Positions 1-5,610 of a stretch of 5,932 nucleotides of DNA are shown here, piece after piece. The notes under the pieces are model-generated. The model was not told where the DNA came from. It saw only the letters and a list, made by a program, of their open reading frames with translations, and did not search any database. The translations under genes were made by a program, and so were the position numbers. Source of the stretch: CBDHHC01 sp050633205 (GTDB lineage Bacteria > Pseudomonadota > Alphaproteobacteria > Rhizobiales > CBDHHC01); contig JBOEGA010000107.1 in the NCBI GenBank assembly GCA_050633205.1, positions 1 through 5,932 of the forward strand, read 5' to 3'. How positions within the stretch are numbered: position 1 is the first letter of the stretch; each line of letters starts with the position of its first letter.

Positions 1-20
1 GGGTCCTTATGATGGTCTGG

Positions 21-43
21 ATTACCCGGTCAAGCCGGGTAAT
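21..43. repeat. REP-like extragenic palindrome, copy 1
   Basis: The sequence shows perfect 9-base arms, ATTACCCGG (21-29) and CCGGGTAAT (35-43), around the loop TCAAG. The flanks TCTGG and GACAGG are also typical of these elements. Read in one frame the element gives LDYPVKPGNDR, a peptide often seen when such repeats are mistakenly translated in alphaproteobacterial genomes. That class resemblance comes from general knowledge. The copy number in this genome cannot be seen here. The hairpin could also act as a terminator or mRNA stabiliser for a gene upstream of the window, but no U-tract follows it. Confidence 0.7.
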
Positions 44-79
44 GACAGGAGGGGGATATTTTCAAATGACAGATGTAAC

Positions 80-100
80 CTGGTGACAAGCCGTCACCAG
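80..100. repeat. Second extragenic palindrome, possible diverged REP-like copy
   Basis: Perfect 8-base arms CTGGTGAC (80-87) and GTCACCAG (93-100) surround the loop AAGCC. The centre CAAGCCG and the trailing AATGA followed by a G-rich run also occur in the palindrome at 21-43. The two may therefore be a tandem pair of related elements whose stems have changed together. The relationship is inferred from this short resemblance, while the hairpin itself is directly visible. No U-tract follows, so it is not a standard terminator. Confidence 0.5.
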
Positions 101-433
101 AATGAGAACAGGGCGGGGTTATTGCGTAACAGGCGGTGAATTGAGTGTGACTATCAGGTGACTTTACGTAACTCACTTTGCCGGATTTTTACTGAAGTCA
201 GGAGTAATTTCCTGGATTGCTATGAAGACCTTAATTGAGGGGTTGTTGATTTTATTGGGTAATTTTGAGGGGCGTAAACTATTTCTCCTCAATTTATCTC
301 CCTCCCTCCGGCTCCTGATATCCTTGCCGGGAAACGACAGTGCTCTTTGAGTGTCCATAAACCCAATAAATGCTTTTTTCCTGATGAAAAGCAATGCAAC
401 ACCTGACCGCAACTGAGTGTGCAGAACCATAAA
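101..433. other. Intergenic region upstream of thrS, no supported gene
   Basis: No reading frame here has both a ribosome binding site and a protein-like composition. Visible structure includes an 8-base inverted repeat, AATTGAGG (233-240) with CCTCAATT (287-294). A second TTGAGGGG at 265-272 could compete for the same partner. A C-rich, G-poor tract lies at about 279-325. A 7-base-pair hairpin, TGCTTTT (371-377) with AAAAGCA (387-393), lies further down. The thrS promoter should be here or in the following 100 bases, but I find no convincing -35/-10 pair. Confidence 0.5.
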
Positions 434-473
434 CCCCATTGACATTTGCCGTCATAACCGTCAAAAGCTGGGG
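434..473 (+). promoter_or_regulatory. Upstream stem-loop of the thrS leader (candidate operator arm)
   Basis: CCCCA (434-438) pairs with TGGGG (469-473), and TTGAC (439-443) pairs with GTCAA (460-464). Four unpaired bases (465-468) lie on the 3' side. Two more A-U pairs (445/457 and 446/456) can close a loop at 447-455 with CGU, a threonine anticodon, at its exact centre (450-452). Relative to the start codon the hairpin spans about -111 to -72, separated from the next arm by an AU-rich linker. In E. coli the thrS operator likewise has a distal stem-loop bound by the second ThrRS subunit. The analogy is an inference. A competing reading is that TTGACA at 439-444 is a promoter -35 box, though its -10 position is poor. 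Confidence 0.4.
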
Positions 474-505
474 CGAAATCTTATATTTCACAATCGTGTA
501 ACAAT

Positions 506-529
506 CTTACCTGCTTGGTTGGCAGTGAG
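506..529 (+). promoter_or_regulatory. tRNA-Thr anticodon-arm-like hairpin upstream of thrS (candidate ThrRS operator)
   Basis: CUUAC (506-510) pairs with GUGAG (525-529), including one G-U pair. UGC (512-514) pairs with GCA (522-524), leaving C511 bulged. A plain 4-base-pair stem, CTGC with GCAG, is the alternative. The loop UUGGUUG (515-521) has exactly seven bases. In tRNA numbering it gives U32, U33 and anticodon G34-G35-U36, which reads threonine codons. G35 and U36 are the anticodon bases E. coli ThrRS uses for recognition. The hairpin ends four bases before the Shine-Dalgarno site, so a bound synthetase would block ribosome entry, as in the E. coli thrS operator. The structure is visible; the function is inferred. 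Confidence 0.5.
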
Positions 530-533
530 TGAG

Positions 534-539
534 AGGAGA
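534..539 (+). promoter_or_regulatory. Ribosome binding site of thrS, supports the TTG start
   Basis: AGGAGA at 534-539 lies five bases before the TTG at 545. No ATG exists in frame near the start, and the first internal methionine lies deep in the editing domain. This site therefore fixes TTG as the start. It is unpaired in the predicted fold but directly abuts the anticodon-like hairpin. Confidence 0.85.
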
Positions 540-544
540 ATATT

Positions 545-2473
545 TTGTCCCAAATTCAATTGACTTTCCCTGACGGCAATAAACGTGAATATGATGCTGG
601 TATTACCGGTGCAGAACTTGCCGGATCAATCTCTAAATCTTTGGCGAAAAAGGCTGTGGCGCTGGCTATCAATGGTGAACTGGTAGACCTTGCTGACGAG
701 ATTGCAGCAGATGCTGAAGTGAAAATTATTACCCGCACAGACCCGGAAGCGCTGGAGCTGATCCGCCACGACTGTGCGCACGTAATGGCTGAAGCCGTAC
801 AGGAGCTGTTCCCTGATACCCAGGTAACAATCGGCCCTGTTATCGAAAACGGCTTCTTTTATGACTTTGCCCGCGAAGAATCTTTCCAGCTTGATGATCT
901 TGAGAAAATCGAGAAAAAGATGCACGAAATCATCAAACGGAATGCGCCTTTTACTAAGGAGTTCTGGTCCCGTGATGAGGCGAAGAAATATTTCGAAGCC
1001 AAGGGCGAAAACTACAAGGTCGAGCTTGTAGACGCTATTCCTGAAGGCGAAGATCTGAAGATGTATAAGCAGGGCGAATGGCAGGATCTCTGCCGTGGTC
1101 CGCATATGGTCTCTACAGGGCAGATCGGCACAGGTTTCAAGCTGATGAAGCTGGCCGGTGCCTATTGGCGTGGTGATTCCAACAATGCGATGCTGCAGCG
1201 TATCTATGGTACAGCATGGGCCAGTGACAAGGATCTGAAAGCCCATCTGCATATGCTGGAAGAGGCGGAGAAGCGCGATCACCGCAAGCTTGGCCGCGAG
1301 ATGGATCTGTTCCACCTTCAGGAGGAAGCACCGGGTTCGGTTTTCTGGCATGATAAGGGCTGGACACTGTTCCAGAGCCTGATCAACTATATGCGCCGCA
1401 GACAACAGGACTGGGGGTATCTGGAAGTAAACAGCCCGGATATGATGGAGCGTACGCTCTGGGAGAAATCCGGTCACTGGGAGAAGTTCGGTGAAAACAT
1501 GTTCACCACAGAAACTCCAGACGAACGGGTATTCTGTTGTAAGCCGATGAACTGTCCCGGTCATGTTCAGATTTTCAAGAATGGTCTGAAAAGTTATCGC
1601 GATCTGCCAATGAAAATTGCCGAGTTCGGCAAGGTGCACCGTTACGAGCCTTCAGGGGCACTGCACGGGATTATGCGTGTCCGACATTTCACTCAGGATG
1701 ATGCTCATATCTTCTGTACGGAAGAGCAGATTACAGATGTCTGTGTTGAGCTGAACAAGCAGATGCTTGAAATGTATAAAGATTTTGGCTTTGAGAAGGT
1801 GGTTATCAAATTCTCGGACCGCCCTGAAAAGCGTGTTGGCTCAGATGAAATCTGGGATAAATCGGAAGCTGCCCTGAAAAGCGCTGTAGAAGCCGCAGGC
1901 CTCGAATGGGAGCTTAACCCCGGTGAAGGTGCGTTTTACGGTCCCAAGCTCGAATATGTCCTCAGAGACGCTATTGGACGTGACTGGCAGTGTGGAACCA
2001 CTCAGGTCGACCTGAACCTTCCAGGCCGTCTGGGAGCTTTCTATATTGGCGAGGATGGCGAAAAGCATGTGCCTGTTATGGTTCACCGTGCAATGTTCGG
2101 CTCTCTTGAGCGTTTTACTGGAATTCTGATCGAAAACTGTTCCGGTCACTTCCCGCTCTGGCTGGCTCCGTTGCAGGTGGTCGTTGCGCCGATTACGTCT
2201 GATGTTGACGACTATGCTGTTGAGGTTAAACAGAAATTCCTTGAAGCAGGGTTCAAGGTCGAGGTTGATCTGCGTAACGAGAAGATTAACAGGAAGGTCA
2301 GGGAGCACTCACTGGCGAAGGTTCCGGTTATTCTGGCCGTTGGCAAACGTGAGCAGGAAGAGAAGACAGTTTCTATTCGCCGGCTTGGTTCAAAAAATCA
2401 GACGGTAACAGGGCTGGATGAGGCTCTTGCAAACCTGAAAGAAGAAGCTATATCACCTGATAAAACCGCATAA
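545..2473 (+). CDS. thrS: Threonyl-tRNA synthetase
   Basis: This class II synthetase attaches threonine to tRNA-Thr in the cytoplasm and removes mischarged serine. The protein is 642 residues, the usual bacterial length. Domains in order are TGS (about 1-62), the editing domain (about 63-225), the class II catalytic core (about 243-535) and the anticodon-binding domain (about 540-635). Editing residues H75 and H79 (HDCAH), C183 and H187 (CRGPH) are present. The zinc ligands C337 (MNCPGH), H388 (DDAHIF) and H514 (MVHRAMFG) match E. coli C334, H385 and H511. Motif 2 is near 366-390 and motif 3 near 514-530 with R522. Nothing is missing or broken. The start is TTG with a good ribosome site. The infC, rpmI and rplT genes found after thrS in enterobacteria are absent here. 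The leader suggests translational autoregulation. Confidence 0.98.
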   Translation: MSQIQLTFPDGNKREYDAGITGAELAGSISKSLAKKAVALAINGELVDLADEIAADAEVKIITRTDPEALELIRHDCAHVMAEAVQELFPDTQVTIGPVIENGFFYDFAREESFQLDDLEKIEKKMHEIIKRNAPFTKEFWSRDEAKKYFEAKGENYKVELVDAIPEGEDLKMYKQGEWQDLCRGPHMVSTGQIGTGFKLMKLAGAYWRGDSNNAMLQRIYGTAWASDKDLKAHLHMLEEAEKRDHRKLGREMDLFHLQEEAPGSVFWHDKGWTLFQSLINYMRRRQQDWGYLEVNSPDMMERTLWEKSGHWEKFGENMFTTETPDERVFCCKPMNCPGHVQIFKNGLKSYRDLPMKIAEFGKVHRYEPSGALHGIMRVRHFTQDDAHIFCTEEQITDVCVELNKQMLEMYKDFGFEKVVIKFSDRPEKRVGSDEIWDKSEAALKSAVEAAGLEWELNPGEGAFYGPKLEYVLRDAIGRDWQCGTTQVDLNLPGRLGAFYIGEDGEKHVPVMVHRAMFGSLERFTGILIENCSGHFPLWLAPLQVVVAPITSDVDDYAVEVKQKFLEAGFKVEVDLRNEKINRKVREHSLAKVPVILAVGKREQEEKTVSIRRLGSKNQTVTGLDEALANLKEEAISPDKTA

Positions 2474-2506
2474 AACTAACAGGTTATATAGAATTTCAAT
2501 TTATGT

Positions 2507-2549
2507 AAGACCGTGGTAGGGGGCGACCCTGTTGCCACGGTCTTGTATT
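2507..2549 (+). terminator. Strong stem-loop after thrS, probable terminator
   Basis: Perfect 10-base arms AAGACCGTGG (2507-2516) and CCACGGTCTT (2535-2544) enclose an inner AGGG/CCCT helix (2518-2521 with 2527-2530) and the loop GGCGA. The downstream tract GTATT is only moderately U-rich, so termination may be partial. The stem contains the only Shine-Dalgarno-like stretch (AGGGGG) and a TTG at 2532 that could otherwise start the next gene. This favours a later start for that gene, or else control of it by this hairpin. Confidence 0.75.
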
Positions 2550-3425
2550 ATGGAATATGTTCTACCCGGATTTGGCCCCGATGTGGCAAGGAATAAAATA
2601 TTGAAATTTCCAGAGCTTAGCTACGCATCTCCAGATGATCCATGGATTAAGAGATGGATTATACAGACCATAGAAATTATGGCTGGCCGGAACTATTTTG
2701 TGCCACTTTATGAGGCATGGAGAACGGAGAGTGTAGGACGGTCCGAGAGTGAGATTGGCGATATTCTGAAGCTGCTGAATACCAGCCTGAGCATCAACTC
2801 CAGCCACTGGCCTCCGGTTGATCTGGAGCGGCATGAACGTCTGGTTATGATTGCCAACCATCCGTTCGGCATCGGAGATGGAATTGCTATTTTATCGCTT
2901 GCAGAGCAGTTGGGGCGACCTTTCAAGATTCTGATAAACAAGGATTTGCTGAAGGTGCAGGAAATGCTTCCCTATTCGCTTTCCGTAGATTTTTCCGAAA
3001 GCAGGGAGGCGCTGGCTACAAATATTGCTACCCGCAACGAAGCGCTGAAACTGATAGGCGAGGGCACTACGATAATAATCTTCCCATCAGGTGGTGTCGC
3101 AACATCTCCGACACTTTTTGGCAGAGCAGAAGAGCTGCCCTGGAAGAACTTTGTCGCCCGACTTGTTCAGTCATCCAGAGCTTCCGTATTGCCCATATAT
3201 TTCGAAGGGCAAAACAGCAGACTTTTTCAAATCGCCAGCCGCTGGAGTATGACATTAAGGCTTTCTCTGCTGGTCGCTGAGTTTCGCCGTTTCGCGGAAT
3301 CTCAGTGTAAATTGCATATTGGAGAAATCGTTTCTTTTCAAGATCTTATCAATAAAGATGACCGGAATAAATTGATTCGTGAACTCTATGATTATGTTCA
3401 CGATTTAGCTCCTCTCGAAACATGA
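2550..3425 (+). CDS. PlsC-like lysophospholipid acyltransferase family protein
   Basis: The protein (291 residues from ATG 2550) probably moves an acyl chain onto a lysophospholipid or related glycerolipid at the inner membrane. The exact substrate cannot be told. The catalytic block is NHPFGIGDG (residues 103-111). Its H104-x5-D110 spacing is that of the NHPFG branch of the family rather than the classical H-x4-D. Further blocks are FPSGG (178-182) and PIYFEGQNS (215-223), matching acyltransferase motifs III and IV. No clear transmembrane helix or signal peptide is present. The start is uncertain. TTG 2532 has an SD-like AGGGGG but lies inside the terminator stem. ATG 2550 has no SD. TTG 2601 has AAGGA eight bases upstream. 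All keep the catalytic domain whole. The 77-base gap and stem-loop after thrS argue against tight coupling to it. Confidence 0.85.
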   Translation: MEYVLPGFGPDVARNKILKFPELSYASPDDPWIKRWIIQTIEIMAGRNYFVPLYEAWRTESVGRSESEIGDILKLLNTSLSINSSHWPPVDLERHERLVMIANHPFGIGDGIAILSLAEQLGRPFKILINKDLLKVQEMLPYSLSVDFSESREALATNIATRNEALKLIGEGTTIIIFPSGGVATSPTLFGRAEELPWKNFVARLVQSSRASVLPIYFEGQNSRLFQIASRWSMTLRLSLLVAEFRRFAESQCKLHIGEIVSFQDLINKDDRNKLIRELYDYVHDLAPLET

Positions 3426-3518
3426 ATAATAGCTGAATAGATCCTTCACATAACCTTACTAAAGCCTATGGCATAAAAGTCTCGAATTTGATTCACGAGC
3501 AACCGTTTTTCCCAATCA

Positions 3519-3547
3519 ATGAGTTGCCGTCCATTAAAAAATATAAA
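3519..3547 (+). promoter_or_regulatory. Weak promoter candidate for the CARDB gene
   Basis: TATAAA at 3542-3547 matches the -10 consensus at five of six bases. ATGAGT at 3519-3524, 17 bases upstream, matches the -35 consensus at only three. Transcription from here would give a short leader of about 20 bases carrying the GGAGA ribosome site. The rest of the 147-base gap holds a weak bulged hairpin at 3481-3499 followed by a T-run at 3506-3510, possibly a poor terminator for the acyltransferase gene. Confidence 0.28.
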
Positions 3548-3572
3548 CGTTCACTCTTTGGAGATTTTGACC

Positions 3573-4037
3573 ATGAAACTCGTAAAACGTATTTTATCCG
3601 CAGCTGCTCTTTCTGTACTTGCATTGTCCGCTGTAAGCCTTGCGAAAACTGCTGAGGCTGGTGCACTTCCTGATCTTGTTATTCGTGATTTCAATCTGCA
3701 TCCAACAGGGAAATGCGGTCCTCTGGGGTCGGTTATTCGTGGCACCGTAACAGTTAAAAATGTTGGACGAGCCCGCGCTCGCGCATTGATCTTTACGCCG
3801 CTTATCAAAGTGTATGACCAGCACGATCAGAGCATCAAGGATGCTGATGTAAAGATCAATTCACTGGCTCCGGGTGAAACAACACGCGTTCGTGTAAGCC
3901 TTGGCCGTCTGCGCTTTAAAGATCATCTTGGTGGATGGCGTAAGATTATCATCAAAGTTGATCCAAAAGACAAAATTCGTGAGACTAACGAGCTTAACAA
4001 CAGTTATTCTGTAAGAGTGCCCGTTCGCTGCAGATAA
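3573..4037 (+). CDS. Small secreted CARDB-domain protein
   Basis: This is a 154-residue exported protein of unknown role. ATG 3573 is chosen because GGAGA (3560-3564) lies eight bases upstream and the protein then opens with a standard Sec signal peptide. That has KLVKR, a hydrophobic stretch at 7-24, and cleavage after AEA at residue 29. An in-frame ATG at 3519 would place 18 unrelated residues before the signal and is rejected. The mature part is one CARDB domain, an Ig-like adhesion fold. Signs are LPDLVIRDF at 32-40, VTVKNVGRA, the SLAPGET turn, and the closing DPKDKIRETNELNN with alternating strands. It is rich in Lys and Arg. C48 and C153, near the two ends of the domain, may form a disulfide in the periplasm. 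It has its own terminator, so it is probably monocistronic. Confidence 0.88.
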   Translation: MKLVKRILSAAALSVLALSAVSLAKTAEAGALPDLVIRDFNLHPTGKCGPLGSVIRGTVTVKNVGRARARALIFTPLIKVYDQHDQSIKDADVKINSLAPGETTRVRVSLGRLRFKDHLGGWRKIIIKVDPKDKIRETNELNNSYSVRVPVRCR

Positions 4038-4071
4038 AGCATACTGAAGAATTCACTGTTGTTTATACTGG

Positions 4072-4112
4072 AGGGGGCTTGCTTGCGCGGCCCCCTTTTA
4101 CTTTTTGTTATT
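4072..4112 (+). terminator. Rho-independent terminator after the CARDB gene
   Basis: AGGGGGC (4072-4078) pairs perfectly with GCCCCCT (4090-4096) around an 11-base loop. The tail TTTTACTTTTTG follows at once. Stem, loop and U-tract are all canonical. It lies 34 bases after the CARDB stop codon. Confidence 0.95.
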
Positions 4113-4132
4113 TTGCTTGATAAGTATATAAT
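4105..4132 (+). promoter_or_regulatory. Probable promoter of the TPR gene
   Basis: A perfect TATAAT at 4127-4132 is preceded, with a 16-base spacer, by TTGTTA at 4105-4110, which has four of six -35 matches. The -35 box overlaps the U-tract of the preceding terminator. Transcription would begin near 4139, leaving a leader of about 78 bases before ATG 4217. Confidence 0.5.
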
Positions 4133-4216
4133 ACGAATTTACATATACCATTGTTATGCATTACATGTGTTCAATATAAGCCAGTGTGAAGTATTAGGGA
4201 AAAATTTCGTTCAGCA

Positions 4217-4684
4217 ATGATTTTATCAGATTATAGTATTGTCCTGTATTTATTGCCTATTATACCAATTTTAGCAATAATTTACCTGATTATTCAGATG
4301 CGAGGCGAGGGGCAGGATGGTGCATCAGATAAGCTATCAAAGCCTGCTGTAAAGCCTAAAAAAGTCATTAAAGTATCTGAGGCTGACGAGATGAGCGCCG
4401 GCCTGAAACTTCTTGAGGCTGGCGAGCTGGATCGGGCTGATGAGATTTTTCAGAATATACTGGATAGTGCGACGGCTCAGGAGGATCTCTTTGTGCAATG
4501 TGAGGCGCGTTATTATCTTGCGAAAGTTAATAAGGAAATGGGGGACCTGACCCTGGCGTGTGAGCATTGGCAGATTGCACGGGAACTTTACGAGACAACA
4601 GGCGATAAAGAGCGTATTGCAGAAATAGAGAAGGATATGCGTGAAAACGGATGTCCTACTGACTGGGTCCTTAACGGGTTCTGA
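4217..4684 (+). CDS. Membrane-anchored tetratricopeptide-repeat protein
   Basis: This 155-residue protein has one N-terminal transmembrane helix (about residues 6-27) and no signal-peptide cleavage site. A basic, proline-containing linker follows (about 39-52, KLSKPAVKPKKVIK). The positive charges after the helix predict a cytoplasmic C-terminal part. That part has two TPR-like helix pairs. The first is at about 59-85 (GLKLLEAGELDRADEIFQNIL) and the second at about 93-128 (ARYYLAKVNKEMGDLTLACEHW). TPR modules hold protein partners, so a scaffold role is likely, with an unknown partner. The tail CPTDWVLNGF (146-155) looks constrained. The ribosome site is weak: AGGGA (4196-4200) is 16 bases from the ATG, and no better in-frame start exists. 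The next gene begins 85 bases later with no terminator between. Confidence 0.8.
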   Translation: MILSDYSIVLYLLPIIPILAIIYLIIQMRGEGQDGASDKLSKPAVKPKKVIKVSEADEMSAGLKLLEAGELDRADEIFQNILDSATAQEDLFVQCEARYYLAKVNKEMGDLTLACEHWQIARELYETTGDKERIAEIEKDMRENGCPTDWVLNGF

Positions 4685-4758
4685 TCCGAGAATTCAGCGG
4701 CTATTCATCTAAACACCCGTAGTTAGATAACTCATCCGAAGGCGTTCCAAATTTATTC

Positions 4759-4764
4759 AGGTGG
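4759..4764 (+). promoter_or_regulatory. Ribosome binding site deciding the DUF4846 gene start
   Basis: AGGTGG at 4759-4764 is five bases from ATG 4770. A GTG at 4761 lies inside this site and is therefore unlikely to be the start. Starting at 4770 also gives a cleaner signal peptide. Confidence 0.7.
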
Positions 4765-4769
4765 GTATA

Positions 4770-5585
4770 ATGGTGAAACTTTTTAATGTGTCGCAAAAGG
4801 CTGCTGCAGGCTTTTTGGTCCTGTCTCTCTCATTCAGTACGGTTCTTATAAGCTTTACCAGGGGTGCTGAGGCAAAATATTCATGGTCTACCACCGCAGA
4901 GCAGTCAGAAACACTTGAACAGCGCATACAGCCTCCTGAAGGCTTTCAACGCATTCCTGCGCGTCAGAACAGTTTTGCAAGCTGGCTTCGCGGATTACCT
5001 CTTAAGAAAAAATCTTCTCCGGTAAGGCTGCATAATGGCTCACTGAAATGGAACCAGTTTGCCCATCTGCATGTTATAGATATTGATGTCGGAAAACGGG
5101 ACCTGCAGCAATGTGCTGACGCGGTAATGCGTCTGAGGGCTGAGTATCTCTATTCCAGAAAACGCTATGGTGATATTGCCTTTAACTACACAAACGGCAA
5201 GCGGATTTACTATACGCGCTGGGCAAAAGACCGAAGCTATAAGCGGTTTCGCAAGTATATGACGAATATATTTATATATGCAGGTACATATTCTCTGTCA
5301 AAAGAACTTCCCACCGTACCTGTCAGTGATATAAAGATAGGAGATATATTTATTCATGGAGGTTTTCCTGGTCATGCGGTAATCGTAGCTGATATGGTCC
5401 ATAACCCAGCCACGAAAGAAAAGCGTTTTCTTCTGGTGCAAAGTTTTATGCCTGCACAGGAAATGCATGTGTTGCGCAATCCAGCCAATCCGACAAGCCC
5501 CTGGTATGACGCAAATGTCGGAAATATGCTTATTACACCGGAATGGACTTTTAAAAATGTGAAACTTAAGCGTTTCAGGGATTAA
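4770..5585 (+). CDS. Secreted DUF4846 family protein
   Basis: This 271-residue exported protein belongs to DUF4846, a family without an assigned function. It has a signal peptide at 1-35, with KLFNVSQK, a hydrophobic core at about 11-29, and cleavage after AEA. Family hallmarks follow in order: PPEGFQRIP (55-63), SFASWLRGLPLK (68-79), DVGKRDLQQCADAVMRLRAEYLY (from 106), NYTNG (139-143) and GDIFIHGGFPGHAVIVADM (from 191). C115 sits at the start of a helix. H202 lies in a GxPGHAVIV strand after a GD turn. This order recalls NlpC/P60-type papain-like enzymes, but catalysis is inferred and unproven. Given its location, peptidoglycan or another envelope polymer would be the natural substrate if it is an enzyme. 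It may be co-transcribed with the TPR gene. Confidence 0.88.
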   Translation: MVKLFNVSQKAAAGFLVLSLSFSTVLISFTRGAEAKYSWSTTAEQSETLEQRIQPPEGFQRIPARQNSFASWLRGLPLKKKSSPVRLHNGSLKWNQFAHLHVIDIDVGKRDLQQCADAVMRLRAEYLYSRKRYGDIAFNYTNGKRIYYTRWAKDRSYKRFRKYMTNIFIYAGTYSLSKELPTVPVSDIKIGDIFIHGGFPGHAVIVADMVHNPATKEKRFLLVQSFMPAQEMHVLRNPANPTSPWYDANVGNMLITPEWTFKNVKLKRFRD

Positions 5586-5610
5586 GGCAGGTAAAGGGCA
5601 TTAGCCTAAT
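5581..5610. terminator. Weak stem-loop between convergent genes
   Basis: ATTAAGGC (5581-5588) pairs with GCCTAAT (5604-5610) with one bulged A, giving seven pairs around a 15-base loop. It covers both convergent stop codons, where a shared terminator is expected. Neither strand has a proper U-tract directly after it, so support is modest. Confidence 0.3.

Noticed and set aside
1..9. GGGTCCTTA at the left edge also found at 4665-4673
   Set aside because: A 9-base match with no extended similarity. At the second site it is coding sequence for the TPR protein tail, so it is probably coincidence.
222..350. A 42-codon leucine-rich frame starting at ATG 222, possible leader peptide
   Set aside because: No ribosome site at usable spacing. 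The high leucine content follows from TTA, TTG and CTC in biased sequence, and threonine codons are not enriched, so it does not fit attenuation of thrS.
371..393. Hairpin TGCTTTT/AAAAGCA upstream of thrS
   Set aside because: Seven mostly A-U pairs with no U-tract on the 3' side. Likely chance in AT-rich sequence.
142..420. TGAGTGT repeated at 142-148, 348-354 and 414-420
   Set aside because: A 7-base word with irregular spacing, no shared flanks and no palindromic form. Not enough for an operator claim.
439..467. TTGACA at 439-444 as a thrS promoter
   Set aside because: The -35 match is perfect, but at 15 to 18 bases downstream there is no usable -10 box (best TCAAAA). It is kept only as a competing reading of the hairpin there.
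173..491. Two overlapping - strand open frames in the thrS upstream region
   Set aside because: They overlap each other in different frames, lack Shine-Dalgarno sites, and have no protein-like pattern or recognised motif.
626..1639. Long antisense open frame opposite thrS
   Set aside because: It lies wholly inside thrS on the other strand, has no ribosome site and reads as a low-complexity shadow. thrS is certain.
4707..4728. ATCTAA/TTAGAT inverted repeat between the TPR and DUF4846 genes
   Set aside because: Only six AT-rich pairs around a 10-base loop and no T-run after it, so not a terminator. It could be an operator half-site pair, but nothing supports that.
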